DNA of 64,000 nucleotides from Laccaria trichodermophora (Eukaryota; Basidiomycota; Agaricomycetes; Agaricales; Hydnangiaceae): contig JACTVC010000032.1 in NCBI GenBank assembly GCA_018417955.1, positions 1-64,000 on the forward strand, written 5' to 3'. The position numbers and the translations under genes are program-made. Shown piece by piece: positions 21,264 to 33,451 of the stretch. The notes below the pieces were generated by a model. The model did no database searches, was not told the DNA's origin, and was given only the letters and a program-made list of their open reading frames with translations. Every line of letters starts with the position of its first letter. The first letter of the stretch is position 1.

Positions 21264-21753
21264 CATGGGGGCCCCGGGATTTCAGAAACAACACGGGGTA
21301 GATTTTTTTCTGTAAGCCGTCTGTGACGTCCCCCCCCCATCGCTCCTTCTAAATAAGGTATGTTTTCGTCCAAAAAGGGTATGTTTTTCCCACTGCTCCT
21401 CTGAAGAAATTTCCGGCTGGTGGGCCGTGAACATGTGAACCTTGAAATGAATCACTGCTCCCTTTTTAGGTGTACAAATCCAGCTTTTTTTCACATTTAC
21501 TTTTGCCATGCAAGTCCGAGCTGAGCAAGAAAACTGGGAGGGACAACAGATTTTTCATTTCCCTTACGCACTGACTTCCATGGTAAGTTATCAACCGTTC
21601 AACTGCATTGGAGGTGCCGCTGATACATCTATCGTTGCTACAGGGCCCCCAATATAGATTTTCGAAGCTTATATACTAAATTTTTTTAAGGCCTGCCGGA
21701 GGTCCCCCCCCCACCTACCTCGGGTCATGGGTCAACATCCCGGGGCCCCCTTG
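21264..21753. mobile_element. Second non-autonomous hAT-like element, 490 bp, TSD CCACCTCG
   Basis: The ends read CATGGGGGCCCCGGGAT and, from the right on the minus strand, CAAGGGGGCCCCGGGAT. A perfect 8-bp direct repeat CCACCTCG flanks them (21256-21263 and 21754-21761). The CA start and 8-bp duplication fit hAT. The TIR differs from that of the neighbouring element, so this is a different family. It is non-coding. Confidence 0.8.
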
Positions 21754-21761
21754 CCACCTCG

Positions 21762-22399
21762 ACTATTCAACAATTATTTGTGTGGTGCAAGACTTTTGCA
21801 TAGTCACTGTATATAACCATCACATATTTAGTTCTCCTCCTGGGTACGAAAGCATCGCGAGATGAGCAGCTGCTTTTAGAAGCCTGGTGACCAGACAGCT
21901 TTTCAAATTAAGGAGTGCAAGTCAATTATGTAATCGAAAAGCTGGCTGGGAACGAGCCTAGGACTTCGCCGCACCGACGCAGTTTACGCGATGTCGCAAT
22001 TTCCAAGCAGTTCCAAGCTCGAATCCTGTTTGAGGAAACGAGTAATCTACTCTCCACCGCCGAACGAGATCCTTGAGGGGAGGTTTGTCGCTACTTGCCA
22101 GGCAGGAGGCTGTCGCCCTCATTTCCTCGGTTCTGGAAATTCAAGTCCTTTCTTGTCAGCCAAAGACCCCAGGCGCAGGTTCGCTGCGGCAGCTCGAACG
22201 CTACGCGGGAGGTAGAAGCAAATACACCCACAAAGTTCAATCAGCGTACTCAAAAAATCTAAATATTTGTCTCCACGGCCACAATGGCCGAAACCAAGCA
22301 AGGTGTTTTCTGCATGAAGAAAGTATATATACAACTAAGTATGTACACAACTATGATAAGTCCTGGTTCCGTTCAATCATAACTATTGAATTGTCTAGT
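21762..22399. other. Intergenic, no gene recognised
   Basis: This stretch lies between the second hAT-like element and the 3' end of the GH79 gene. No coding exon, RNA or repeat could be supported. Confidence 0.4.
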
Positions 22400-24806
22400 T
22401 CACCACATAACCAACCCTCTTCCCACCATCAAAGCTCCGAAAACAATCGCTGACAATACCAAAGCACCACCCTCCAATCTTCCAGTCACCTCCGCAGCAC
22501 TAATACTCCCCTTACTCGTGCTTCCAAGATTAGCCTTGTCGGCATCCATCGCCGCATGTCCGTTGGACGTCGCCAGCACTGACGGATCTATAGTGAGGGT
22601 ATTTCCTGTTTTTGTCAAAAATGTAGTAGAGAATGTGGTGGACGGAGCGGCGTCGGTAACCTCCGTCAGAGCGGCATCGGAGAGGAAAACGAGAGCTACG
22701 CCCGGTGCGGGGACTGTAACGGCACATGTATTCGCCGTCTGATCGCATTGCACAGTTTGTACGTCCAGGGTGCCTTGTGGGCGGCCGTCGGATTCGAAAT
22801 TAGCTCCAAAGGTCTGAGTGGAAATCAAGTCGGTGAAGGACGAATGGACGATCACCTACCTGGCCCGCCCATGTAAAATTACCCTTTGTTGATACCGATG
22901 GAGCAAGAAGATACCTATTAGCAGAGTTAGAAAGTCGCCAAAGCCTGAGATGATACATCACTCACTTCACTTGAACCTGCAAAGGGGTTGCGTTCGCCTG
23001 ACCCGTTTGACCGCCTCCGATAGCGATGTTCACCGTGATAGTGTTCGCGCCTGAAGGATCGGTGATGTAGTTGAATAAAAGCACCCTAACGGGATTGCCG
23101 TTCTCATAGATTGCATAAGCGGGAGTGAGTGTGTTGTTGCTATTGGCCACAAGGTCAAGGACTTGAGAGGAGTTCGTGGGCCCGAGGGCCTCCGCCATAA
23201 CGAGTGCGGAGTAATAAATGGGTCCGATCGTCCATTGGTGGAACAGTGATTGATTAGTTGGAGGTGCTAAAGAAGAGTGGTGAACTTTGCGACGGCCTAA
23301 ACACAAAAAGTTGCTTACGAGTAAAAGGCTGTTGCGGACGGCCTGTCAGAAGGAATACAACCTAAGAAAATGAAGTCTTACGTTGTAGAATACGCTCTGA
23401 CCACCAACGTGGAATAGAGCGCCAGAGAAATTTGAGTTTGCCATCTGCATGCCATAATCAAGGCCCCATAGAGCCGCACCAAAAGAGTCGCTGATACCAG
23501 CAAAACCGCCACAAGATGCCGAGTTGGTTTCAAACATCAACAGTTGCTTCCCTTTCGTTTGAGCATAAGCGGTCGAATTCAAATACGGAGCAACGATGGC
23601 CTGCCCTGCTCCATGATTCAAGTATGTTGGGAATAGAGTTTGAGGATCTTGTGGGCTGCCAACTCCGAATTGCGCATAGCAATTGTCGGTGGGGTAGTGT
23701 TCCACAGCGAGGAATGCGAGGTTGGTGCTGAACTCGTCGACGAAGCCTGTGTTCCATACCATCTCTGGGGTCCAAGCTCCTGTCGCAATGTTCGGGCCGA
23801 TGAGAAGATTCTTGCTCGGAATATTGCTATCATTTGCCACCGCTGCTACAAGAGTGCTGAATTCTCCTACATAATCGTAGGGACCGTAGGTCTAAAGCTA
23901 TTAGTTGCAAGGTGAGCCATCCATGAAAGTAGCCATACCGATGGACGATGACCGTGCGCAACATACAAATCTGGCTCATTTCCTACTTGCAACCCAATAA
24001 GATGGTCGCCCAAAACCGCCTCCCCTAATTCAGCGATTCCCAGGCGAAAGTTAGAGGTATCGTTGAAGGGTATACCAAGATGCCATCGAATATTCACGAG
24101 AGCTGAGATGTTCCCCATCATATAAATGAGATCTGGCGTAAAGATTAACGGTGGCGTTTGTGTCTGAGATTGTGGTCAAAGGAGAATAAACTCGACGAAT
24201 TGCCACGACGTACAGGGTTTGACGCGCCAGCGATATCCTTCTCGAGGATCTTGCCGTCCGGAGTGCTGGGGACGAGAACAGCAGTCTCTTGTGTGTTTCC
24301 TCCGACACGTATATTTACCCGACCCACACGCTGTGCAAGGTTGGCCATCAAATTGAGAAACGGAACTTGAAGGACAGTTCTAGAAGATCGTCAGCTCGTT
24401 GGCCTCCTCACCACAAAAGCAACGAACGAGTTTTTTCCTACTGAATGAAGAATCAAGACATCGACGAAGATCTGACACGAATGAACGACTCACAAACTTG
24501 GTTGACAACAGACATTTCTATAGAAAATCCAAAAAATGAGCCAGTCTGCGGTATTGACGCTCCTGGCGTTCCTCCATTCTGCAGCTGGATAGCAAAGTTG
24601 GTAATAATGGCAGGGTTTGGCGGGTCGGGTGGATTGAGAACAGTAGGATTGTATGCTGCGGCGCCGGTGTAGTTCGCTGAAGTTGCACTCGATGTCCCGC
24701 TCGCCAACGGCTGTTGACCTTGCTGATAGTAAACGGTAATTTGAGCAAAACCAACAAGCGCCTGCATCAAAATGCCAAGCCCAACGGCAGCATTAAGCGT
24801 AATCAT
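22400..24806 (-). CDS. GH79 family glycoside hydrolase (beta-glucuronidase-like), GPI-anchored
   Basis: Secreted glycosidase, probably acting on glucuronic-acid-bearing glycans at the cell surface. The start at 24806 gives a signal peptide (MITLNAAVGLGILMQALVGF). About eight exons can be joined by GT..AG introns. Landmarks in order are SFFGFSIEMSVVNQV, NIRVGGNTQETAVLV, ISALVNIRWHLGIPFNDTSN, the acid/base motif QVGNEPDLYVAHGHRPS, GFVDEFSTNLAFLAVEHYP, and the nucleophile strand LLMFETNSASCGGFAG. The C-terminal beta-domain includes TIGPIYYSALVMAEALG and a Ser/Thr-rich tail ending in a hydrophobic segment (ALVLSAIVFGALMVGRGLVMW, about 20 residues), as in GPI-anchored proteins. One exon seems to be only 10 bases (23319-23328), reading PFT between FYN and PPTNQS. 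No disrupting stop was found. Substrate is inferred from the family only. Confidence 0.9.
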
Positions 24807-26760
24807 ATCCGGAGATAAGCGCGCTAAGCCTTGTTAGAGCTTTTTTCGGCGTCTAGACTGGCAGGGTGACTTGTACAAGCTTGGAGGTCGACGAGGATAT
24901 CGCGCAAACCGTTGTGAAGAGGATCCGCAAGTACGAAGACGGGCGTATTAATAGGACCAGAGGCAGCGTTACCAGAATAAATACCCACAGGCTATAAATA
25001 AATCTACTGCCGTCTCTAATGTCTATTTTTACTCTGACCTCCTCGATTCTGAAGTTAAGTACGTGGCTGCCTGGTTCATGGGCTATAAAAAAGGATGCCA
25101 TTACCTCGCTGTGAACACAATTCGTCTGGATTTATTGCAATGTCATACTTCTGTTTTATCTTTCTAGTCCTTTGAACTTCGTACTGCTCAAGATACGCTT
25201 GTTCTAATTTTGTCACTCACTGCTGCGGCCAGGTTGGCTAAATCAAATGGACCTTGTCGTTCAAAAAAAAGCTGATTGTCTTATTATTAGCTCCCAAATT
25301 CGAAAACCCGGAGAGGTATGCGAGCGCCGAGCGTCAAAATGTGAGAATGATGGCAAGAATGACGGCCGATGCACAATTAACTTGCTTCGAATTATGTTGT
25401 GCAGCAACATGTAGATTAGGTGGCAAAAAATTTATTACCATGTCTTCGGAGGACGTACGACCTTCATCAAAAGCTGAAGATTCCCCTTCAGGCCTGAGCG
25501 CTGAGCTGCGGTCCTCTGCCGCGGTGAAACCGTGAATGATCCGCTCCTCGGATTCCGAAATACGTAGTCAGACTATGCCCGCTACGTAGTTAGCGGGTCT
25601 TATCCTACGAGCCACCAAAGCTCTTGCGTGGGTAAGTTTAGCCATGTTTGCCCCCCTGCGTGACTCGGTTTGGGTTCGACCCTTTCCTTCCTCCACCGTC
25701 TACCGCTGCGAGGAGCTGGCCGAAGGCCGAGCGACGAGCAACGTTATTCAAATTGTGTAACGTAAAACAAAACCAACAGTTTCGAGCGGTCGGCGACGAG
25801 CAGCCAATACAAAGTACTTAAGTAGATGGTCACGTTACAAGAAAAATCCATTTTCTTCTCCAGCTAGATAGCCATCAGACGGTCACATAGATGACCTTTT
25901 TCTGTAACCCCCGCGAAGGCAAGTATTAGTCAATGGAATTTAAGTACCTAATTGCGGTAGCGGGCTTTGCGCCCGAAGGCGCGCTACGGTGGTTATTCAG
26001 GAGCATTCATAGTTTTTATTTTTTTCACCTCTCCTTGTGTTTGTCGCAGTGCTGGTTAATTTTACAATGCTTGTTTCTTTTGTACATTCGTAAGGTTGGT
26101 GTGAGCTCCACGACAAAATTCGCTTTTCGCTTTTGAAATCCGAAGATTTGATTAAAAACCCTACTAGTAGCCTACTGTAGGGTTACAACTCCTTATTTTC
26201 TCCCCAGGTGTCCCTCAAACACGTCGCGCCGTCGCTTTAGTTATGCTATGAGAGCATTATGCCATTTTTATGTGCATATATTATACCTTCAATCATAAAT
26301 TATCTTCAGAAAAATACTACCAACTCTCCCGACCCAAAAACGGATAGAGAAAGTGGCCAACGTCCAGAATCAATTTGTGTCGCCACTACATAAAAAAATG
26401 GCTACTGACACGTCGGACGAGGCATGACACTTGCACAGTGGGGAACCCAAAGTCAGAACTCGCCAACGCTACGTGCCTGTTAAACTGACAATGCAGACCG
26501 TTCTGTACTGAAGCCATCGGTGACTGGGTTTCGCTTGCCAGAGCTGAGAGGACTGATCTCGTTGCAGTGACTGATGCAGTGGATAGCGATGTCACGTTTT
26601 TTTAGGCCCATAAGGACTGCGCATCATGATGTTGCACTTGGCCGATATGGCTGTGTGCATTTTCTTGATGGCGAGCGCTAAGGTAAGCTTTCTCATCGCT
26701 GCCTCGCCATTGTCCAGTTTTTCTCAGTTGTCGTACCTCTACAGGGTCCTGTTGGACAGG
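24807..26760. other. Divergent intergenic region, no gene recognised
   Basis: This 2 kb stretch separates the starts of GH79 (minus) and Kex2 (plus). It is AT-rich with GC-rich patches. A small hairpin, CCCGCTA..TAGCGGG, lies at 25578-25597, and an imperfect inverted repeat (GTTACAAGAAAAA with TTTTTCTGTAAC) at about 25835-25905. No complete TIR element or RNA gene was identified. Confidence 0.4.
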
Positions 26761-29485
26761 ATGTATATCCGCTGGACATTCCTCTTATCTATATTGCTGG
26801 CGCACACCGTCAGATCGACACCGGCAAGGCGCACTTACGACAGTCATGATTATTATGTCGTCGAACACGACCCGAATACCCCGGATGGTGCGTCGCTGGG
26901 CGATGTGGCTCGAGCGCTCGGCGTCGAGCTTGTGGAACAGGCTGGGGAATTACGAGATCATTGGTTGGTGCGGATACCTAAACCGGAGGTTAATAAACGA
27001 GGAGAAGGGGGTTCCGATCCAGTGGTTGCAGCGTTCGATAGCCTCCGCCAAGAAGCTGCATCTGGCCTCGCAGCGCGCAACAACGACCACGCACGTAGAG
27101 TGGTGTCCTCTGTAAGGTTTCTTTCCCGACAAGAACTTCGTCAACGAGAAAAGCGGGCACCACCGCCTGTTCGTCCACCTCGATTCCCCACTTTGAAGAG
27201 CGTTATGAAAGATTTTGGTATACGCGACCCACTATTCTCTCAACAGTGGCACATCGTCAACGAGGAAGATCCGGAACACATGATGAACGTCACTGGCGTG
27301 TGGGAGATGGGTTTGACGGGCAAGGGCGTCCTTTCTTCCCTCATTGACGACGGGTTGGATTACACTCACGATGACCTTGCCGCCAACTTCGTATGTTTGC
27401 CCTTTTCTTCCCCGTCAGTTTCTAACCACAGTGTGTAGGACGCCGCCAATTCCTACGATTTCAATGACCACGAAGCCCTTCCAACACCCAAAACAGACCG
27501 AGATCACCATGGAACCCGCTGCGCAGGTCAAATAGCCGCAATAAAAAACGATGTTTGTGGCGTTGGAATCGCCTATGACTCAAAAGTAGCTGGTCTTCGG
27601 ATTCTCTCAGCTCCAATTTCCGATGTAGATGAAGCGGCTGCGCTAAATTACGGTTACCAGGACGTCTCCATTTACAGCTGCAGTTGGGGTCCAAGAGACA
27701 ACGGCGAAAAGATGCAAGGGCCCGGATATCTAGTCAAGAAAGCTGTGGTGAATGGCATCAACAACGGAAGACAGGGCAAGGGCTCCATCTTTGTATTTGC
27801 CAGTGGGAATGGCGGTGGATATGGTGATCAATGCAATTTCGATGGGTACACGAATAGTATCTACTCGGTCACCGTTTCTTCAGTGGATCACAAGGGCCTC
27901 CACCCGTATTACTCTGAAGCTTGTGCGGCGAATATGATCGTCGCGTATAGCTCTGGAGATGGAGAGTACATCGTGAGTTCTCTCCTGACATGACGAAACA
28001 GTTTTTTACTCTGGGTGATGTCTAGGTCACAACTGACAGAGGGAAAAATGAGTGCGCTACAAACCACGGCGGTACATCTGCAGCAGCCCCCAATGCTGTC
28101 GGCGTCTTCGCACTTGCGCTGGAAGTTCGGTCTGTTAATGACCTCTTCTTCCCTCGACCTTCACCTCTAACATTCCCCCTCAGACCGGACCTTACATGGC
28201 GCGATATCCAATACCTCTGTGTCGAAACGGCCCGAATGATCAATCCCAACGATCCTGACTGGGAACGGACGGCATCCGGTCGTATGTATAGCTACAAGTA
28301 CGGTTTTGGGGTCCTCGACGCCTATCGATATGTCACTGTTGCAAAGGACTGGAAGCTCGTGAAACCACAAGCATGGCTTGCTACTGAAACCATCCAACTC
28401 GACGGAGGTACCATGGACGCTAAGAAAACATATACTGGTGGGCGAAGGATCGGCCATGGTGGTGTCAAGAGCTCCATCAAGATCACCAAGGACATGATGG
28501 TTGAGCATAACCTTGATACGTTGGAACACATTACTGTGAAAGTGTGGATCGATCATTCAAGGCGAGGGGATGTTGAGGTGGAGATTGTTAGTCCGCGTGG
28601 GATTCGCAGTATTTTGGCCGGTTCCAGAGAGCGAGACGACGATAAGACTGGGTTCCCTGGTTGGAAGTTTATGAGCGTCAAACACTGGTAAAAACCTTAG
28701 TTATTCCTTCAACTTGGAACACCTTACCGAGACACCTTAGGGGCGAAAATCCTGTCGGCGAGTGGACAATCAAAGTATCTGATCAACAAGAACCAGAGGG
28801 AAAGGGATACTTCTTAGGTTGGAATATGGTCCTCTGGGGAACCACTATCGATCCTTCCAAGGCCAAAAAATATGAAGTTCCGCTCGTTGAAAACCTCCTC
28901 CCAGCAAATCAGCAGGGGGCTCCTTCTCGGCCCAGCATATTCGAACCCACTAGCGTACTCCACGCGAAGCCTACCGACCTCCTTCATGGAGGACCTGGTT
29001 CGGCAGCGGGTGAGAACACGAAAGTGGCTTTTCCATCAAAGACGGCGTCACCTGGCACCACCGATGCAGTCGACGATGACGGGTGGTTATCTAGTCTGGC
29101 ACTTACCAAATCAAAGCAGCGTGCGCTTGTAGGCGCTATTGGACTCTTGGTCCTCCTCAACATAGGCGCAGCTACGTACTTCTGGCGCCGCAAACGTGTT
29201 TCTCAGAGCAGTTACAATGCTCTGGATGGGGAGGATGTGCCACTTGGCGCTGTGGGGAATGGTGGAGCGGCAGCGGCGCGCTCGCCCAGGAGACGAGCGT
29301 TGTATGATGTTGTTGAGGAGGACGGCGAGGAGACGGAGGATGAGGGTGATGAGAACTCAGCTCTGGCGGGTCGGACATCAGGCAAGGGCCTTGGATTCCA
29401 TTCATCGTTTTTGGATGATGATGAGCCTTTGACGGCTGAAGCTGCTACACCGAAGTATAGTGATCAGCCATCGCAGGTTACATGA
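26761..29485 (+). CDS. KEX2: Kexin-type proprotein convertase (Kex2)
   Basis: Golgi subtilase that cleaves secretory precursors after Lys-Arg or Arg-Arg. The start at 26761 gives the signal peptide MYIRWTFLLSILLAHTVRS; in-frame ATGs further upstream (from 26626) are less likely. A prodomain follows with its own cleavage site REKR-APPP. The catalytic triad lies in LIDDGLDYTHDDL (Asp), RDHHGTRCAGQ (His) and HGGTSAAAPNAVG (Ser), with the oxyanion Asn in FASGNGGG. A P domain (HITVKVWIDHSRRGDVEVEI) precedes a Thr/Ser-rich stalk, a transmembrane helix (ALVGAIGLLVLLNIGAATYF) and an acidic cytosolic tail. Introns follow AANF (27391-27438), EYI (27973-28025), LEVR (about 28127-28184) and SVKHW. The gene appears intact. 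Confidence 0.95.
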
Positions 29486-29807
29486 GCCATGAATATATAG
29501 CTTTATGTATTCCTTATTTTATTTCTTGCTTGTGCAAGCTTGATGCAAGCCAAGTGCAAGCTTCAACTTGGCGCATCAAGAGACGCGTTACGCTCAAGTC
29601 CCGTGACATGTGTCACATCACACCGAAACCGAAACCATTCTCTTCCCCCCCACAAAGTCTGGTTCAAGATTGAGAGCTGATACAGTTCTTGGAACTTGAG
29701 ATTTCTTACCTTCGGACTTTTACGACTTTCTGGCTTGTTTGGTTCTTGTTCGTCAACTTTGATTACAATCTCAATGTTAACCTGACCGTCTCTCAGGTAA
29801 ACTGAAT

Positions 29808-31370
29808 ATGGCATCTGAAACGGAGTACCTCCGGGCCATTCTACCTAGCCTACCAACGGGAATTGCTGCGAAATTGCGCAGCTTATGTGCTACACCAGCC
29901 ACTGAATCCGTTCTGGAAAATCTGGTTCGGTTCATCTGCGGAGCCCAACATTCGCCAGAGGCGCCGAAAGAATTTCACGGGGAGTGGCTTGACAAGCAAT
30001 TGATTACAAGAAACCTTCTGAAAGGGATGAACTGGGTCTCAAATTCTTCTGAGAACAAACGGCCAAGGGAGGATGGTGCAGAGAATCAACCCGAAACATC
30101 TAAAAGACCGCGAATATCGCCAGCACCAGTTGCATCAGACGGAAACCCCATATACACCCTCCATTCTATATCCACCACCTCTCCTATTCGGAAAAAAGTT
30201 GATATCACTATTTGCGAAAATTCAGTTACCTTCACCAACCCTTCAACACGCGCCTCAGAAGGATCAGTCCCCCGCGCGTCTATCCGTCGTGCTTTCCTCG
30301 TTCCGACGAGAGGAAAGTCAAAACCACACTGGACTGTGATACTACTTTCATCTGATACCCCACATCGTGGAAAACCCGCAAACGTAGCAACACCTGAAAA
30401 CCCTCAGATCATCTTCGGCATTGACGCGACAAGCACGCCATCTTTCACTGCAACTACCTACAAATCCGGTTCCGAGCCTACTCCCGAGGTCTCCCCCAAA
30501 GGAAGTACAACACTACCATTCATCCGCAGCTTCTTTACCCATCTCGGGATAGCACTCTTTGAACCGACTGTGGACGTGTTCAAGAGCGCTTGTGCTGGGA
30601 TAGGAAACAATGTCATGGCGGGCAACATACCTGGAGTTGAAGCCTATCGCGCAGCCAAATCTGGGAGTTTGTGGTTCATGAAAGAAGGCATTCTCTGGGG
30701 CGAGAGCAAACCATGCGAATTCTGGCCTGTTGGGAGCCTCATAAGCAAGAGCGAGGGCGTGCGGATCATAGGCGGCAGCGGGAGGACATGCTCTGTTGTT
30801 TTGACCAGGAAGACAGAAAGTGAGGGTACCGGAGGGGATGACGAAGATATGGGTGAAGAGACGGAGTTTGGGATGGTCGACGCTCGGGAGCAAGAGGGGA
30901 TTGATCGCTGGGTGAAAAAGTATCGTCATCTCTTTGGGAAAACGGAAGGTCAATCTACGGATGAAGGCATAGATGTGGAACCGAAGCAGCCGAAGAAAAC
31001 ACAGCAGTTTGGGCCAGTGACAATCAATCAGCTTGCGGCCGCAGATGATGACGACGAGGAAGACGACGATTTTGCTGTGGACTCTGATTCTGAGTCAGAT
31101 GATGGATCTGCTTCTTCATCTTCGGATGACGATGAAGACGGGGGAAGCGACGGGAGTGATGAGGAAGAGGGCGGCGAGGATGGTGAAGGCAGCGATGAAG
31201 AAGGGGAAGAAGAAGAGCTCAAACCCGAGCATCACCCTCTCCTGCGACCAGGTGCAATGCCGAAGATGTCCCGTGCTGCCATGGACATGGTGGTTGGAAT
31301 GGTCGAAGATGATATGATGGGCGGCGGGAGTGGCGAAGACGAGGACGAGGAAGATGAGCTAGATGATTAA
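29808..31370 (+). CDS. RTT106: Histone chaperone Rtt106-like protein
   Basis: Nuclear chaperone that binds histone H3-H4 through tandem pleckstrin-homology-like domains and works in replication-coupled nucleosome assembly and silencing. Single exon of 520 codons. After an N-terminal helical part, the first PH-like domain reads VDITICENSVTFTNPST, ASIRRAFLVPTRGKSKPHW and TVILLSSDTP. The second contains FFTHLGIALFEPTVDVFKS, SGSLWFMKEGILWGESKPCE and GMVDAREQEGIDRWVKKYRH. A long acidic tail (from about residue 408) with D/E runs and a conserved-looking HPLLRPGAMPKMSRAAMDMV motif follows, as in fungal Rtt106 proteins. The start at 29808 is the first ATG. It lies 322 bases downstream of Kex2 on the same strand. 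Confidence 0.85.
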   Translation: MASETEYLRAILPSLPTGIAAKLRSLCATPATESVLENLVRFICGAQHSPEAPKEFHGEWLDKQLITRNLLKGMNWVSNSSENKRPREDGAENQPETSKRPRISPAPVASDGNPIYTLHSISTTSPIRKKVDITICENSVTFTNPSTRASEGSVPRASIRRAFLVPTRGKSKPHWTVILLSSDTPHRGKPANVATPENPQIIFGIDATSTPSFTATTYKSGSEPTPEVSPKGSTTLPFIRSFFTHLGIALFEPTVDVFKSACAGIGNNVMAGNIPGVEAYRAAKSGSLWFMKEGILWGESKPCEFWPVGSLISKSEGVRIIGGSGRTCSVVLTRKTESEGTGGDDEDMGEETEFGMVDAREQEGIDRWVKKYRHLFGKTEGQSTDEGIDVEPKQPKKTQQFGPVTINQLAAADDDDEEDDDFAVDSDSESDDGSASSSSDDDEDGGSDGSDEEEGGEDGEGSDEEGEEEELKPEHHPLLRPGAMPKMSRAAMDMVVGMVEDDMMGGGSGEDEDEEDELDD

Positions 31371-33451
31371 GGCAATATTGTAGACGTCCATAGTAAGCCC
31401 CATTTACATCTTACTCCTTCTTTGTTTTGGGCTTCGAGATAGATGATCTGACTTGGAGTGGTATTTGGCTGCCTATAGTCATGAGCCTTACTCATGATTG
31501 TTGAAATGGTTTGAGAAAGAGGATGCAATGGTCGGCAGATCCTCCGAGCACAAGGAGGATCAACAGGACGACGAGTAAGCCACACATGCACTTCATGTCC
31601 TCCCTTCGCTTATCTCTCAAATCCAGTGTTCTGTCCGCTCGAAGAGTGTATTCACCGGATGCAAAAGCCATGATGTGAACATTCAAAAAGAAGCTTGACA
31701 GAGAATGATGTTGGCGAAGTTCAAAGCGACCTCGACCTTGATGTTTCCAAGAACATTGGGAGTATTGTTGTACGTTCTCGATTCAGAACGCCAAGCCGGA
31801 GTGCGATGTTTCCGAGCGACAAATTGGGATTTCTGACCGACGCAGGCTCCAAGTCGCGCCTCGATACAGGGGAACTTCGCTGTCTTCAGGTGGCCGAAAT
31901 GACTTCGACTACACATAGCCCATCAACAATCGATTCACGTTTTAGCGAAAGAGACCACAGCGAGCAAGACAAGTTCGTTGAGATGCCCAAATGGAGCAGG
32001 TACGCAGAGTGCAGTGGAAGACCAAGGTGTTGACCGTTATCTCAGTATAGACTATACGAGAATTTTTGGTCAGCTCTTGACTATTACTATGCTGAGGCAC
32101 CAGGGCACGAAGCCTCGAAAACTGTTGGCCGACTCCGTCTGCCTCAAAGTGGGTTTACCCCTTCCACAGACAGCTATGGGGCAAATAGCAGGTCGACAAT
32201 CGCTGAAGAAAGTGGTTCCAAGGTGGTCCTTTAGACCAAATCCTGTCCTGGGCCTGGATGGTGACAGTAACATCGGACAGTTCTGGATCGGTGTAAAGGT
32301 ATTGTGACTTGTTTTGTCTAAACTCGTAATGCTGACTCTCGCTGACACCAACTTAGTTCTACGTTTTTTGTTGTTCAACAAGGCCTGTATCAAGACTCAA
32401 GGCTGGATTTCACCCCCTTCTCCCCACTGATCGCATAATGCAAGGAGCTCCATTCTACGATGACCCTGTTACATATTCCGAACAGTTTACACATTGCCGA
32501 GTCGAAGCTGCTGCTGGCCTAATAAACCATACTCGAATATGGACGCTTTGTCTATAGCTCATTCAAACCGTAAAAGCGTCACTGCTAGCACGTCAATCGG
32601 AGCGCTCGTGGTTTCCATTTATTGTAACGGTGAGAAGCTGAAAGGATACTATAGGCACAACGTCAAACGCGCATTACACCAGATTTCACCCCTTCTCTCT
32701 GCTCATACCCCAGATCTAGGAACTTCAGATGTGATCCTTTATTCGAGCCTCAAAAAAACCGGTCGAATTGGTGAACGGCCCCTGACCTTTGTATTCACGG
32801 GAACTAATAGACAGACCGCCTTCTTCTACCCCCCACCAGGGTAATACTTATCTGAAATATCTTGTGGGGCACGCCAGTCGGAACATTCATGGCGCCGGCG
32901 CCACTTGACGTACGTTGGCGGGAACACCTGACGGTGCCCTCGACGAACAATCGTGTCCCTACCCCCTGGTGCTCTACTGTTTATAAAGGGTGCCCGGTTT
33001 CGCTTGGTGCTCAGCAAACATGTCCACGATGTCTGTCGGCCCCGTTATCCTCTCCCTTTCTGAATGGACTGAGCTCAAATTAGACCGACGAAGGGTGACA
33101 GTGTTGAATGAAGTGGTTCTTCTAGGGCGTGTCTCTCCTCAGAACGTCTGAACAAGGTGGTAGCTTATCGTGGAAGTTGTGCCAACGTCGTATATTCCCG
33201 AATTTGTAAGAAGTACGACAATCCTATATAACAATGCCCATCCCAAGATAGTCCTATGATCAAATCCCTTCAAAATCCATTGGTTTCTACATCAGAAGAT
33301 ACATGATAGCCCTTGCAAACCTTTCCAAGAGATGCGAAAACGACTTGTGAAGTAGCTCAAAGACGAAAGCTTCCATGTGTGTTCGTCTGTCGAATTAAGT
33401 ATTATTTATAGGATAGGTGTTGACGGAACCACAGGGCTGAACCAAGGTCAA
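31371..33451. other. Intergenic, no gene recognised
   Basis: About 2 kb between the 3' ends of RTT106 (plus) and the TRK gene (minus). A short minus-strand frame (31492-31686) encodes a basic N-terminus followed by CMCGLLVVLLILLVLGG, a possible single membrane helix, but nothing else supports a gene. The rest shows no recognisable coding, RNA or repeat signal. Confidence 0.35.

Noticed and set aside
22073..22453. 126-codon plus-strand frame near the 3' end of the GH79 gene
   Set aside because: It overlaps the GH79 3' end antisense and has no recognisable motif.
25560..25990. GC-rich segment with a CCCGCTA hairpin considered as a MITE or RNA gene
   Set aside because: The inverted sequences are short and imperfect, and no target duplication or conserved RNA fold was found.
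31492..31686. 64-codon minus-strand frame with a hydrophobic segment
   Set aside because: It could be a small membrane protein, but nothing beyond one hydrophobic run supports it. It is mentioned only in the intergenic note.
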